Made by a program: the position numbers and the translations under genes. Of a stretch of DNA of 64,000 bases, positions 33,558 to 41,309 are shown one piece after another. The notes under the pieces are model-generated. The model did no database searches, was not told where the DNA came from, and saw nothing but the letters and a program-made list of their open reading frames with translations. This stretch comes from Acidobacteriota bacterium. Lineage in GTDB: Bacteria > Acidobacteriota > Vicinamibacteria > Vicinamibacterales > UBA2999. Where the stretch lies: positions 62,001 through 126,000 of the forward strand of contig CANKJK010000004.1 in the NCBI GenBank assembly GCA_947482665.1, in the 5' to 3' direction. Position 1 is the first letter of the stretch, and each line of letters opens with the position of its first letter.

Positions 33558-33851
33558 ATGGCCGCATCCGTATTTGTCGTGGCTCGCTTCCGGGCCAAGG
33601 AAGGGCAGGCCGACGCCCTGAAGCAGGCGCTCGCGAAGCTCGTGCCGCCGACGCGGCGGGAGCTTGGCTGCTATCAGTACGACCTGCTGGAGAGTCCCGA
33701 GGATGCGCACGATCTCTGCATCCTCGAAAAGTGGGAGGACGAGAAGTCGTTGGGCCAGCACATTCAGGGCGAGGGCCTGCAGAAGCTGCTTGGCGATGCG
33801 CGCCCCTTCATCGACGGCACGCCGCAGGGCAATCGGTACCGGCTCGTCTGA
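33558..33851 (+). CDS. ABM-fold (antibiotic biosynthesis monooxygenase-type) protein
   Basis: 97 aa, a single ferredoxin-like beta-alpha-beta domain: VFVVARFRAKEGQADALKQALAKLVPPTRRELGCYQYDLLES, then FLIL-like strand DLCILEKWEDEKSLGQHIQGEGLQKLL. The family covers haem oxygenases, quinol monooxygenases and stress proteins. The fold needs no cofactor of its own. It begins 11 nt after the TonB receptor stop and its TGA overlaps the ATG of the next gene by one base, so it is co-translated. A role on the receptor's substrate, for example haem, is possible but unproven. Confidence 0.85.
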   Translation: MAASVFVVARFRAKEGQADALKQALAKLVPPTRRELGCYQYDLLESPEDAHDLCILEKWEDEKSLGQHIQGEGLQKLLGDARPFIDGTPQGNRYRLV

Positions 33852-34879
33852 TGACTGCTGCCGTGCGCGCGACGCTCTGCGCGGTGCTCCTGGGGCTCGC
33901 CACGGCCGCCACCGCCCAATCGGGCGGCGACGTCGCGGCCCGCATGGGTGACCGCGTCTTCACCGTGAAGGATCTCGATGAGGCGTGGAAGGCCTACGAC
34001 GCCAAGTCGAGAGCCGAGGCGGAGCAGGCTCTCTATGACGGACGGCGCGATGCCCTCAACCGGCTCGTGGCGAAGCTGCTCGTGGAGCAGGCCGCCAAGG
34101 CCAAGGGCTCCGACCCCGATCGCTACATGAAGGAGGAGGTCGCACGCCGGCGCCAGCCTGTCAGTGACGCCGACGTCAGCGCCTTCTTCAAGGCGAACGC
34201 GCAGCAGATGCGGGGCAGGCCCTTCGAGGAAATGGCGCCGAGCATACGGGCCTTCCTGGAGGAGCGGCAGGCGGATGTGGCCCGGGACGCCGTCGTGGCC
34301 GATCTGCGCAAGGCGGGCACGCCCGTGAAACTGCAGCTCGAGCCGCCGCGCGTGCAGGTCGCCATCACCAGTCAGGATCCGGTGCGTGGCCCGGGCACCG
34401 CACTCGTCACGCTCGTCGAGTTCTCCGACTACCAGTGCCCGTTCTGCGGGCGGGTCATCCCGACGCTGAAGCGGTTGCGCGACACCTACGGCGAGCGGCT
34501 GCGGATCGTGTGGAAGGACTATCCCCTGTCTGATATCCATCCGCAGGCGCAGAAGGCGGCGGAGGCGGCGTGGTGCGCCGGCGAGCAGGGCAAGTACTGG
34601 GAGTTTCACGACCGGCTGTTCGCTAACCAGGCCACGCTTGGCATGGATGGACTCAAGCAGCATGCGACGGCAGTCGGGCTTGAACCGATCGGCTTCACGT
34701 CCTGCATGGAGTCCGGGCGCTACGCCACGCGTGTGAAAGATGGCGCGGAGCTCGGCCGCGATCTCGGGGTCGACTCCACGCCAACCGCGTTCATCAATGG
34801 TCGGCGGCTGACCGGCGCTCATCCCTATGAGGTGTTTGCCGAGGTCATCGACGACGAGCTGGCCCGGCTGACGAAGTAG
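33851..34879 (+). CDS. Exported DsbA-like oxidoreductase with SurA-type N-terminal region
   Basis: 342 aa. Signal peptide about 1-22 (TATAAT-AQ end). Residues about 30-150 are helical and resemble the chaperone segment of PpiC/SurA-like proteins (RMGDRVFTVKDLDEAW; DALNRLVAKLLVEQAAK). From about 180 a thioredoxin-fold DsbA domain follows with the redox pair Cys196-Pro-Phe-Cys199 (FSDYQCPFCGR), and the cis-Pro loop GVDSTPTAFINGRRL near the end. It likely catalyses disulfide exchange in the periplasm. The frame is open back into the receptor gene, but the TGATG junction with the ABM gene fixes the start. Confidence 0.92.
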   Translation: MTAAVRATLCAVLLGLATAATAQSGGDVAARMGDRVFTVKDLDEAWKAYDAKSRAEAEQALYDGRRDALNRLVAKLLVEQAAKAKGSDPDRYMKEEVARRRQPVSDADVSAFFKANAQQMRGRPFEEMAPSIRAFLEERQADVARDAVVADLRKAGTPVKLQLEPPRVQVAITSQDPVRGPGTALVTLVEFSDYQCPFCGRVIPTLKRLRDTYGERLRIVWKDYPLSDIHPQAQKAAEAAWCAGEQGKYWEFHDRLFANQATLGMDGLKQHATAVGLEPIGFTSCMESGRYATRVKDGAELGRDLGVDSTPTAFINGRRLTGAHPYEVFAEVIDDELARLTK

Positions 34880-34908
34880 CGCGGGTTCGTGGCGCGCGGC
34901 TGGAACGC

Positions 34909-36249
34909 TCAGTCCCGCGCTGCCTCGGCCACCAGCACCCGTGCGCGCGTCATCCACACAAGCATGAGCGCAATGGCGACCAGTGTCAGTCCGGCGTAGA
35001 GGCCGAGCCACAGGCCGACGATGCCCCAGCCCCACCAGAAGCAGAGCGCGTAGCCGAGCGGCAGCCCGATCACCCAGTGGGCGATGACGTTGGCGACGAC
35101 CGGCGTGCGCGTGTCGCCGAGGCCGCGCAGAACGCCGGTCGCGACGGTCTGTGCGCCGTCAAACCACTGGAACGGCGCGACCAGTCGCAGCACCTGTACG
35201 CCGACGGCCACGACGGCGGCGTCGCGCGTGAAGAGCCGCAGCAGCGGCGCCGCGGCGGTCGCGAAGACGGTCGCAATGGCCAGCATCACCACCGTGACGG
35301 CAATGAACGCCGCCCACCCGGCCTGCGCCGTTCGCCGCGGGTCCTGCGCGCCGTGGGCGTGGCCCACGCGCACGGCTGCCGCCGAGGCAAGACCCAGCGG
35401 GATCATGAAGGCTGTCGACACGATGTTGAGGGAGGCCTGGTGCGAGCCGAGCGCCACTGGTGTCAACCTGCCCGCCAGGGCACTGGCCACCGAGAAAACC
35501 CCGACCTCCAGCGTGACCTGCAGCGCGGCCGGCGTTCCGAGGCGCAGCAGGTCAAGGACCTGCGCACGCGTAACGGTCAGGCGCACGGCCGGTGTATCCG
35601 GACCCCAGCGCCGATGCACGCGCCGGATGGCGAGCCAGAGCACCCCCGCCAGATAGACGCGCGCGATGTTGGTGGCCCACGCCGACCCGGTCACACCGAG
35701 CGCGGGCGCGCCCCAGTGGCCGTAAATGAGCATCCAGTTGCCGAGCGCGTTGACGAGGTTGGCCGTCAGGAGCGCCCACATGATGGGTCGCACCACGTGG
35801 ATGCCCTGGAGGTAGCGTCTGCACGCGGCATAGATGAGCAGCGGCGGCAGGCCCAGGAGCAGCGTCCGCAGATAGGGTCGGGCCAGCACCAGCACGTCCG
35901 GGTGGAGGTGCCACCGGCCAATGGTCGCGAAGACCCCGAACGCCACCGCCAGCAGCGGGAGGGCCGAGGCCAGCGCCAGCCAGAGCGCGTGTCCGAGCCA
36001 TGCGATGCCGCCGGCGCGGTCACCGGCTCCTGTGGCCCGCGAGACGAGCGTGTCGAGACCGAGCATGAGGCCCATGCCGAAGATCGCGACCGCCATGAAC
36101 AGGTTGCTGCTCATGCCGGTGGCGCCAATCGCGGCCGGCCCCAGCGGGCCGACCATCATGGCGTCCACCAGGCCCATCGCCATCCAGCCGATCTCGCCCA
36201 GGATCACGGGCCCGGCAATCAGGAGCAGGGCCTTCAGTTCGGCGCGCAC
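34909..36249 (-). CDS. MATE-family multidrug efflux transporter
   Basis: 446 aa from a GTG, giving the family's usual length with 12 membrane helices. Typical motifs are present: LIAGPVILGEIGWMAMGLVDAMMVGPLGPAAIGA (helices 1-2), LGLDTLVSRATGAGD, and in the second half LGTPAALQVTLEVGVFSVASALAGRL and AAAVRVGHAHGA. It would export cationic compounds or toxins using a proton or sodium gradient. The frame is open to 36423, but that extension is Arg/Pro-rich and overlaps the divergent gene. The GTG stands 6 nt after TACCAT with no ribosome site. Confidence 0.93.
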   Translation of the reverse strand: MRAELKALLLIAGPVILGEIGWMAMGLVDAMMVGPLGPAAIGATGMSSNLFMAVAIFGMGLMLGLDTLVSRATGAGDRAGGIAWLGHALWLALASALPLLAVAFGVFATIGRWHLHPDVLVLARPYLRTLLLGLPPLLIYAACRRYLQGIHVVRPIMWALLTANLVNALGNWMLIYGHWGAPALGVTGSAWATNIARVYLAGVLWLAIRRVHRRWGPDTPAVRLTVTRAQVLDLLRLGTPAALQVTLEVGVFSVASALAGRLTPVALGSHQASLNIVSTAFMIPLGLASAAAVRVGHAHGAQDPRRTAQAGWAAFIAVTVVMLAIATVFATAAAPLLRLFTRDAAVVAVGVQVLRLVAPFQWFDGAQTVATGVLRGLGDTRTPVVANVIAHWVIGLPLGYALCFWWGWGIVGLWLGLYAGLTLVAIALMLVWMTRARVLVAEAARD

Positions 36250-36255
36250 AGGCGG

Positions 36256-36261
36256 ATGGTA
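36256..36261 (-). promoter_or_regulatory. -10-like hexamer TACCAT, possible leaderless start of the MATE gene
   Basis: Minus-strand TACCAT is followed by 6 nt (CCGCCT) and the GTG start at 36249. It is arranged back-to-back with the promoter of the divergent operon. Confidence 0.4.
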
Positions 36262-36273
36262 CTCGCCCCGTGG

Positions 36274-36303
36274 TTGACCCTGTCGAGGCGCTGCCGGTAT
36301 CGT
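36274..36303 (+). promoter_or_regulatory. Promoter of the 36310 operon: TTGACC, 18 nt, TATCGT
   Basis: A -35 box TTGACC (36274-36279) and -10 box TATCGT (36298-36303) are separated by 18 nt. The -10 ends 6 nt before the GTG at 36310, and no Shine-Dalgarno exists, so transcription should begin at the start codon. This is the best-formed leaderless promoter in the window. Confidence 0.65.
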
Positions 36304-36309
36304 CGCCGG

Positions 36310-37014
36310 GTGTCCGATTTGCGTCCAGGGCTTTCGACGCGACTGCGAGGCCGCTCGTTTCGGCATCTGACTCCCGCGTACCTCTATTGGCGTGGCCGGT
36401 TGGCGTACGCAAAGCGGACCCATCCAGCCGACCCGTCGTTGACCCAGCAGGCGGTCCAGCTACTTGATCAACTTCTTCGCCCGACGGACGTGGGCGCCGA
36501 GTGGGGCGCGGGAAATTCCACGGGCTGGTTTGCTGAGCGCACCGCGCACCTCACCAGCTTCGAGACCAGCCGGGCGTACCACTCGGTGGTGCGCGACAAC
36601 CTGGCGCGACGGGGCCTCCGCAATGTTGACCTGCAGTGCGTGGACTTCGCCTGGCTCCCTGACGAGGATGCGTGCCACGCCTCGGAGCTGCTGGTTCGCG
36701 CGCGTGCCATCCCGGACGCATCCCTCGACTATGCGCTCATCGATTCGGCCCCGCGATCCTGTCTCTGCGAGACGGTGGTCTCCAAGCTCAAGGCTGGTGC
36801 TGTATTGGTGCTCGACAACGCCAACTGGTACATCCCTCCGCCCGCGTGGCTCCGGCCCGTGCCGAGCGCGTCGGTGTCCGCAGCGCTCGGTTGTCCCGGT
36901 AGCGCGATACCTGGGAACCGCTGCATGCCAGGATTCCTGGCGCAGACCGCGTCCTGGCGGCGCATCTGGACCAGCGATGGCGTGACGGCCACGCTCCTGT
37001 TCTTTAAACCCTGA
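36310..37014 (+). CDS. SAM-dependent methyltransferase-like protein
   Basis: 234 aa from a GTG. The core has a Rossmann-type methyltransferase start: VGAEWGAGNSTGWFAERTAHLTSFE (glycine loop and acidic strand end), then LRNVDLQCVDF, DYALIDSAPR (strand 4) and LKAGAVLVLDNANWY (strand 5). The acceptor is unknown; the motif EWGAGNST is used by a group of small methyltransferases near glycan genes. It is the first gene of a five-gene operon with an iron alcohol dehydrogenase, a PQQ propeller, a DinB protein and a small membrane protein. The open frame extending back to 35077 is antisense shadow of the MATE gene. Confidence 0.75.
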   Translation: MSDLRPGLSTRLRGRSFRHLTPAYLYWRGRLAYAKRTHPADPSLTQQAVQLLDQLLRPTDVGAEWGAGNSTGWFAERTAHLTSFETSRAYHSVVRDNLARRGLRNVDLQCVDFAWLPDEDACHASELLVRARAIPDASLDYALIDSAPRSCLCETVVSKLKAGAVLVLDNANWYIPPPAWLRPVPSASVSAALGCPGSAIPGNRCMPGFLAQTASWRRIWTSDGVTATLLFFKP

Positions 37015-37024
37015 TTCGCGTCCC

Positions 37025-38131
37025 GTGCCGCCTCTGACGCCGCGACTCATTGCCGGTCCTGGTTCGTTCGCCCGCCTCGGCTCCGTTGCCCACGCGCTTG
37101 GTCTTGCCCACGTGCTGGTCGTCGCCGACCCGGGCATCCGCGCGGCCGGCTATGTGGAACAGGCGTGCCGGATCCTCTCGGAGGCCGGCGTGACCTCCGC
37201 CGTCTTTGACGGCTTCGGCGAGAACCCGACCTCGGCGATGGTCGAGGCTGGGCGGCAGGCGGCCGCGTCGCGTGGCATCGATGGCTTCGTGGGTCTCGGC
37301 GGCGGCAGTTCCATGGACTGTGCGAAAGGCATCAACTTCCTGCTGACCAATGGCGGAGTAATGGCCGACTACCGGGGCTACGGCCGGGCGGCACAGCCGA
37401 TGCTGCCGTTGATTGCCGTGCCGACCACGGCGGGCACGGGGAGCGAGGCGCAGTCCTACGCGCTCATCTCCGACACGGCCACGCACGAAAAGATGGCGTG
37501 CGGCGATCCCAAGGCGATGGCGGCTGCCGTCATCCTGGACCCGGTGCTCACGGTGAGCCAGCCCACGGGTGTCACGGCCGCGGCGGGCTATGACGCCATC
37601 GCGCATGCCGTGGAGACGTGGGTGACCACGCGCCGTACCTCGGAGTCCGACGCCTTCGCGCGAGAGGCCTGGGCGCTGCTCAGCGCCAACTTTGAGCGTG
37701 TGCTGCGCGACCCCACCGACCTCGAGGCGCGTGGCGCCATGCTGACAGGCGCCTTCAAGGCTGGCGCAGCCATCGAGCACTCCATGCTTGGGGCGACGCA
37801 CGCCTGCGCCAACGCCCTGACGGCGCGTTATGGCACGGCCCACGGCGTAGCCATCGGCCTGCTGCTGCGTCACGTGGTCGCGTGGAACGCCGAGGGCGAC
37901 TCGGTTGTCGCCGCGCGATACCGCGAACTCGACCCGGACCTGGTGACGGTACTCACGCGCCTGACTCTCACCGCCGGCATGCCAGCGGACCTTGCATCGG
38001 CGGGGGCGAGGCGGGAGGATGTGGAGCAACTGGTCGCACTGGCCGCATCGCAGTGGACCGGGACGTTCAACCCGCGCCCGTTCGATGCGGACGGCGCGCG
38101 CATCCTGTTCGAGAGGGCATGGCACGCATGA
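37025..38131 (+). CDS. Iron-containing alcohol dehydrogenase
   Basis: 368 aa. NAD(P)-binding half: [16 protein letters not shown] and [17 protein letters not shown]. Metal-binding half: Asp and His in [12 protein letters not shown], His in [16 protein letters not shown], and [10 protein letters not shown], the four ligands of the group-III Fe-ADH. It oxidises or reduces a primary alcohol/aldehyde in the cytoplasm; substrate not determinable. It starts 11 nt after the methyltransferase gene and ends in an ATGA overlap with the following propeller gene, so it lies within one operon. Confidence 0.92.
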   Translation: MPPLTPRLIAGPGSFARLGSVAHALGLAHVLVVADPGIRAAGYVEQACRILSEAGVTSAVFDGFGENPTSAMVEAGRQAAASRGIDGFVGLGGGSSMDCAKGINFLLTNGGVMADYRGYGRAAQPMLPLIAVPTTAGTGSEAQSYALISDTATHEKMACGDPKAMAAAVILDPVLTVSQPTGVTAAAGYDAIAHAVETWVTTRRTSESDAFAREAWALLSANFERVLRDPTDLEARGAMLTGAFKAGAAIEHSMLGATHACANALTARYGTAHGVAIGLLLRHVVAWNAEGDSVVAARYRELDPDLVTVLTRLTLTAGMPADLASAGARREDVEQLVALAASQWTGTFNPRPFDADGARILFERAWHA

Positions 38132-39282
38132 GGTCGAGATTCAGCGTCGCGGCGCTCGCGCTCCTGCTGCTGCCGTCCCCGTCGATGCCCGCCCGCGCCC
38201 AGGCGCCGGCAGCCCGCCCGGCGGCCGTGCCGGGCGCACCCGACGCCGACAGCTGGCCGCAGTTCCGCGGGAACCCGGCGCTCACCGGAGTCGCGCAGAC
38301 CGCGCTCCCCGCGCAGCTCTCCGTGAAGTGGACCTACGAAGCGGGCGACGCGATCGAATCCTCGGCAGCCATCGCCGATGGCAAGGTCTTCGTCGGATCC
38401 GCGACCGGACATCTCCTGGCCCTCAACCTCTCCGACGGGAAGCTCCTCTGGAAGTACGCGGTCGAGCAGGCGGTCGGGGAGTCCTCGCCGGCCGTGGCGC
38501 AGGGACTGGTGTTTGTCGGAGATCTGGGCGGCGTCTTTCACGCCGTGCGCGTGGCGGATGGAACCCGGGCCTGGACTTTCAAGACCGCGACCGAGATCAA
38601 GTCGTCGCCCGTCGTCGTCGGCGATCGGGTGCTCATCGGGGGCTACGACGCCAAGCTCTACTGCCTCTCGCTCAAGGACGGAAAGCTCCTCTGGTCGCTC
38701 GAGACCGACAACTACATCCACGCGACGCCCGCCGTAGTCGACGGCATGATCTATCTGGCCGGATGCGACGAGGTCCTGCATGTCGTGCGTCTCTCGGACG
38801 GCAAGGAGCTCACGACGATTCCCTTCGGCGGGAACACGGGCGCCTCGACGGCCGTCGTCGGCACCCGTGCCTATTTCGGCACCTTCAACAATGAAGTGCT
38901 CTCGGTCGACGTGAAGGCGCGACGGATTCTCTGGCGCTACGAACACAAGGAGCGCCACTTCCCGTTCTATTCCTCGGCCGCGGTCGCAGGCAGTCTGCTC
39001 ATCGTCGGCGGCCGGGACAAGATGGTGCACGCGCTCGACCTCGCCAACGGCAAGGAGAAGTGGACCTACATGACGCGGGCACGCGTGGATTCCTCGCCCG
39101 TGGTGGCGGGCGGCCGCGTGTATGTCGGCTCGAGTGACGGCCGCTTCTACGTGCTGAGCGTCGAGAAGGGGCAGAAGCTCTTCGAGTATGACGCCGGAGC
39201 ACCGCTGACCGCCTCACCCGCCATCGCCGCCGGGCGGATCGTGATCGGGTCCCTCGACGGCCGGCTCATCTGCTTCGGATAA
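38128..39282 (+). CDS. Exported PQQ-like beta-propeller protein
   Basis: 384 aa. The ATG at 38128 overlaps the dehydrogenase stop (ATGA); a second ATG at 38119 is possible but sits only two bases after the GAGAGG. A signal peptide ([20 protein letters not shown]) precedes [12 protein letters not shown], the usual entry to PQQ-type propellers. Repeats of about 40 residues follow, each with G-x-L/V-W or K-W strands ([50 protein letters not shown]). No PQQ-dehydrogenase catalytic set is evident, so it is a structural or binding propeller. Confidence 0.85.
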   Translation: MRSRFSVAALALLLLPSPSMPARAQAPAARPAAVPGAPDADSWPQFRGNPALTGVAQTALPAQLSVKWTYEAGDAIESSAAIADGKVFVGSATGHLLALNLSDGKLLWKYAVEQAVGESSPAVAQGLVFVGDLGGVFHAVRVADGTRAWTFKTATEIKSSPVVVGDRVLIGGYDAKLYCLSLKDGKLLWSLETDNYIHATPAVVDGMIYLAGCDEVLHVVRLSDGKELTTIPFGGNTGASTAVVGTRAYFGTFNNEVLSVDVKARRILWRYEHKERHFPFYSSAAVAGSLLIVGGRDKMVHALDLANGKEKWTYMTRARVDSSPVVAGGRVYVGSSDGRFYVLSVEKGQKLFEYDAGAPLTASPAIAAGRIVIGSLDGRLICFG

Positions 39283-39287
39283 CCGCC

Positions 39288-39770
39288 ATGAATCCTGGAC
39301 CCTACGCCGCTTATCTGGACGGACACGACCCGCTCGACTCACTTGCCGAGGTCTCGGCCTGGATCGCGGACCTCACCGATGGCTGGACCGATGGCGAGTT
39401 CGAGCGCAGCTACGCACCGGGCAAGTGGAGCGCCCGTCAGCTGCTGCTGCACCTCGTGCACTGCGAAACGGTGTTCGTGGATCGCATCCGCTTCGCGCTC
39501 ACGACTGAGGACTACGTCGCCACATCGTTTGATCAGGACCCGTGGATGGCGTTGGATGCAGGCGCCGATGCGCACTCGGCGCTCTCGGCCTATCTCAGCC
39601 TGCGCCGTATGACGCTCTCACTGTTCCGGGCGCTCTCGCCCGAGCAGCGCGCGCGGACGCTGACGCACCCCGACTTCGGCCTCTGGACCGTGGACACGGT
39701 GATCACCGCTCTGGCCGGGCATGAGCGGCATCACCTGCCGCAGTTCGAGCAGATCGCGGTGCAGCCGTGA
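39288..39770 (+). CDS. DinB-family protein
   Basis: 160 aa four-helix bundle of the DinB/YfiT type. Metal-binding histidines are placed as in the family: WSARQLLLHLVHCETVFVDRIR near residue 44, and TALAGHERHHLPQFEQI near 145. Members include thiol-dependent transferases and damage-inducible proteins of unknown reaction. It starts 5 nt after the PQQ propeller and its TGA overlaps the next gene (GTGA). Confidence 0.85.
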   Translation: MNPGPYAAYLDGHDPLDSLAEVSAWIADLTDGWTDGEFERSYAPGKWSARQLLLHLVHCETVFVDRIRFALTTEDYVATSFDQDPWMALDAGADAHSALSAYLSLRRMTLSLFRALSPEQRARTLTHPDFGLWTVDTVITALAGHERHHLPQFEQIAVQP

Positions 39771-39997
39771 CGCTCGCGTCGCTCGCGCTGGCTGTGTATG
39801 CGGCCGGCGCGCTGGTGGCCCTGGTGCGCACGGACGCTGGCTGGGGTGCGCGCGTGCTGCTGGCGCTGACCTGGCCGGTGGCCCCCCTCGCCTTCGCGCT
39901 GACCGTGGCGTCGCTGGTCGCCGTGGGCATGGTGGCCTTCCCGCCCTTCGGCGTGACCGTCCTGGCCGTGGCCGGTGCGGCCTGGTATCTCCTCTAG
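39767..39997 (+). CDS. Small hydrophobic membrane protein
   Basis: 76 aa from a GTG that overlaps the DinB stop by 4 nt. Two or three hydrophobic helices (TLASLALAVYAAGALVALV; ALTWPVAPLAFALTVASLVAVGMVAF; VTVLAVAGAAWYLL) with almost no charged residues. No family is recognised. The coupling to the gene before it supports it being real. It ends the operon that begins at 36310. Confidence 0.65.
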   Translation: MTLASLALAVYAAGALVALVRTDAGWGARVLLALTWPVAPLAFALTVASLVAVGMVAFPPFGVTVLAVAGAAWYLL

Positions 39998-40033
39998 CCC
40001 GGCCTCGCCACCAGAGGCGCGGCCGTGTCGCGC

Positions 40034-41299
40034 CTACCGGGTCCGGCGCTGGCCGATGGCCCAGAGCCGACCGGCTGTCCGGATGAAGATCTGCCCGTCG
40101 GAGATCGCCGGTGAGCTGAGCGTGTAGTCGTTCAGCGGATTCTCGGCCACGACGTGAAACGCCGGACCCGTCGCAAATACGCTCGTCAGGCCATCCTCGT
40201 TCGTCACATACACCTTGCCGTCGGCCAGCACGGGCGACCCGCTGTAGGTTCCGGAGCGGAGCCGTTCGGGGCCGTAGACGCGCACGCCGGTCTTTGCGTC
40301 GAGACACCACACGACGCCGTTGTCCCGCACCACATAGAGGTACGTCCCATCGGTGACGGGTGTCGGCACGTCAGGTCCGTTCGGACTCGACCACACGAGG
40401 TGGCTCTTCGTGACATTGCCGCGTCCGCCGGCGCGGAAGGCGAGCAGGGGCCGCTCGCGCGAGGGCGCAATCACGAGGTCACCGAGGGGAATCGGCGAGG
40501 CGACGAGGCGGTAGTTCCCGTAGCGGTTCGGATTGAAGCCGTCGAGGCGCCACACCTCACGGCCCGTGGCCGGGTCGTGGCCCGTCGCAACGTCTCCGCC
40601 GGTCACGACCAGTTCCGGTCCTGTGCCGGTCTGCACCAGAAGCGGCGTCGTGTAGGCATCGGGTGATTCCCCTGGCGCCGTCGTGGGACGCTCCACCTTC
40701 CAGAGGGTCCGGCCTGTGGCGCCGTCGACCTTGAACACGTAGGACGGTGCGTCGGTGAACGTGCCATGGAGCACCTGCAGGTAGAGCGCACCGTCAGACA
40801 GGAGCGGCGAGGAGGCGTAGCCGTAGTTCAGGCCGAAGGGGCCGTACTCCTTCTGGATGTCGCGTGCCCAGAGACGCGCGCCATCCAGATCGAAGGCGGC
40901 AAGCTGCCCGGTGCCGGTCATGACCCACACCCGACGGCCGTCCGTGACCGGCGACGGCGAGGACATGTCGTGCTTGCGCTGCCGATGGTTGCCGCCGCCG
41001 AGCGGCCGCTTCCATCGTGTCTGCCCTGTGGCCCGATCGACCGCCCAGAGCGAGAGCGCTTCGCCCGCGGCGACGCTCACGAACACTGAGTCGCCCGTGA
41101 CAATCGGCGTCGAACCGCTGGAGTCGGGCATCGCCAGACTCCACGCGATGTGCGTCTTCGTGTCCCAGGATGATGGCAGGCCGGTCTCCGGGCTCGTGCC
41201 GTTCAGGGCGGGTCCGCGCCACTGCGGCCAGTCGGCGGCGCCCGCGGCCAGCGTGCTGATGAGCAGGACTGCCGCAACCGTCACGGGCGTGCGGACCAT
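40034..41299 (-). CDS. Exported PQQ-like beta-propeller protein
   Basis: 421 aa. Signal peptide about 1-21 (STLAAGAA), then WPQWRGPALNGTSPETGLPSSW, the standard opening of eight-bladed quinoprotein-like propellers. Blades repeat with Trp-docking motifs (ATGQTRWKRPL; GARLWARDIQ; TGRTLWKVE; ATGREVWRLDG; KTGVRVYGPE). Function is unknown: catalytic Asp and calcium-ligand residues of true PQQ dehydrogenases are not obvious. It starts 10 nt after the FtsX-type permease gene and is the last gene of a four-gene operon (glycosyltransferase, ABC ATPase, permease, propeller), which hints at a role in envelope glycoconjugate export. Confidence 0.85.
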   Translation of the reverse strand: MVRTPVTVAAVLLISTLAAGAADWPQWRGPALNGTSPETGLPSSWDTKTHIAWSLAMPDSSGSTPIVTGDSVFVSVAAGEALSLWAVDRATGQTRWKRPLGGGNHRQRKHDMSSPSPVTDGRRVWVMTGTGQLAAFDLDGARLWARDIQKEYGPFGLNYGYASSPLLSDGALYLQVLHGTFTDAPSYVFKVDGATGRTLWKVERPTTAPGESPDAYTTPLLVQTGTGPELVVTGGDVATGHDPATGREVWRLDGFNPNRYGNYRLVASPIPLGDLVIAPSRERPLLAFRAGGRGNVTKSHLVWSSPNGPDVPTPVTDGTYLYVVRDNGVVWCLDAKTGVRVYGPERLRSGTYSGSPVLADGKVYVTNEDGLTSVFATGPAFHVVAENPLNDYTLSSPAISDGQIFIRTAGRLWAIGQRRTR

Positions 41300-41309
41300 G
41301 GTGCGGCGT

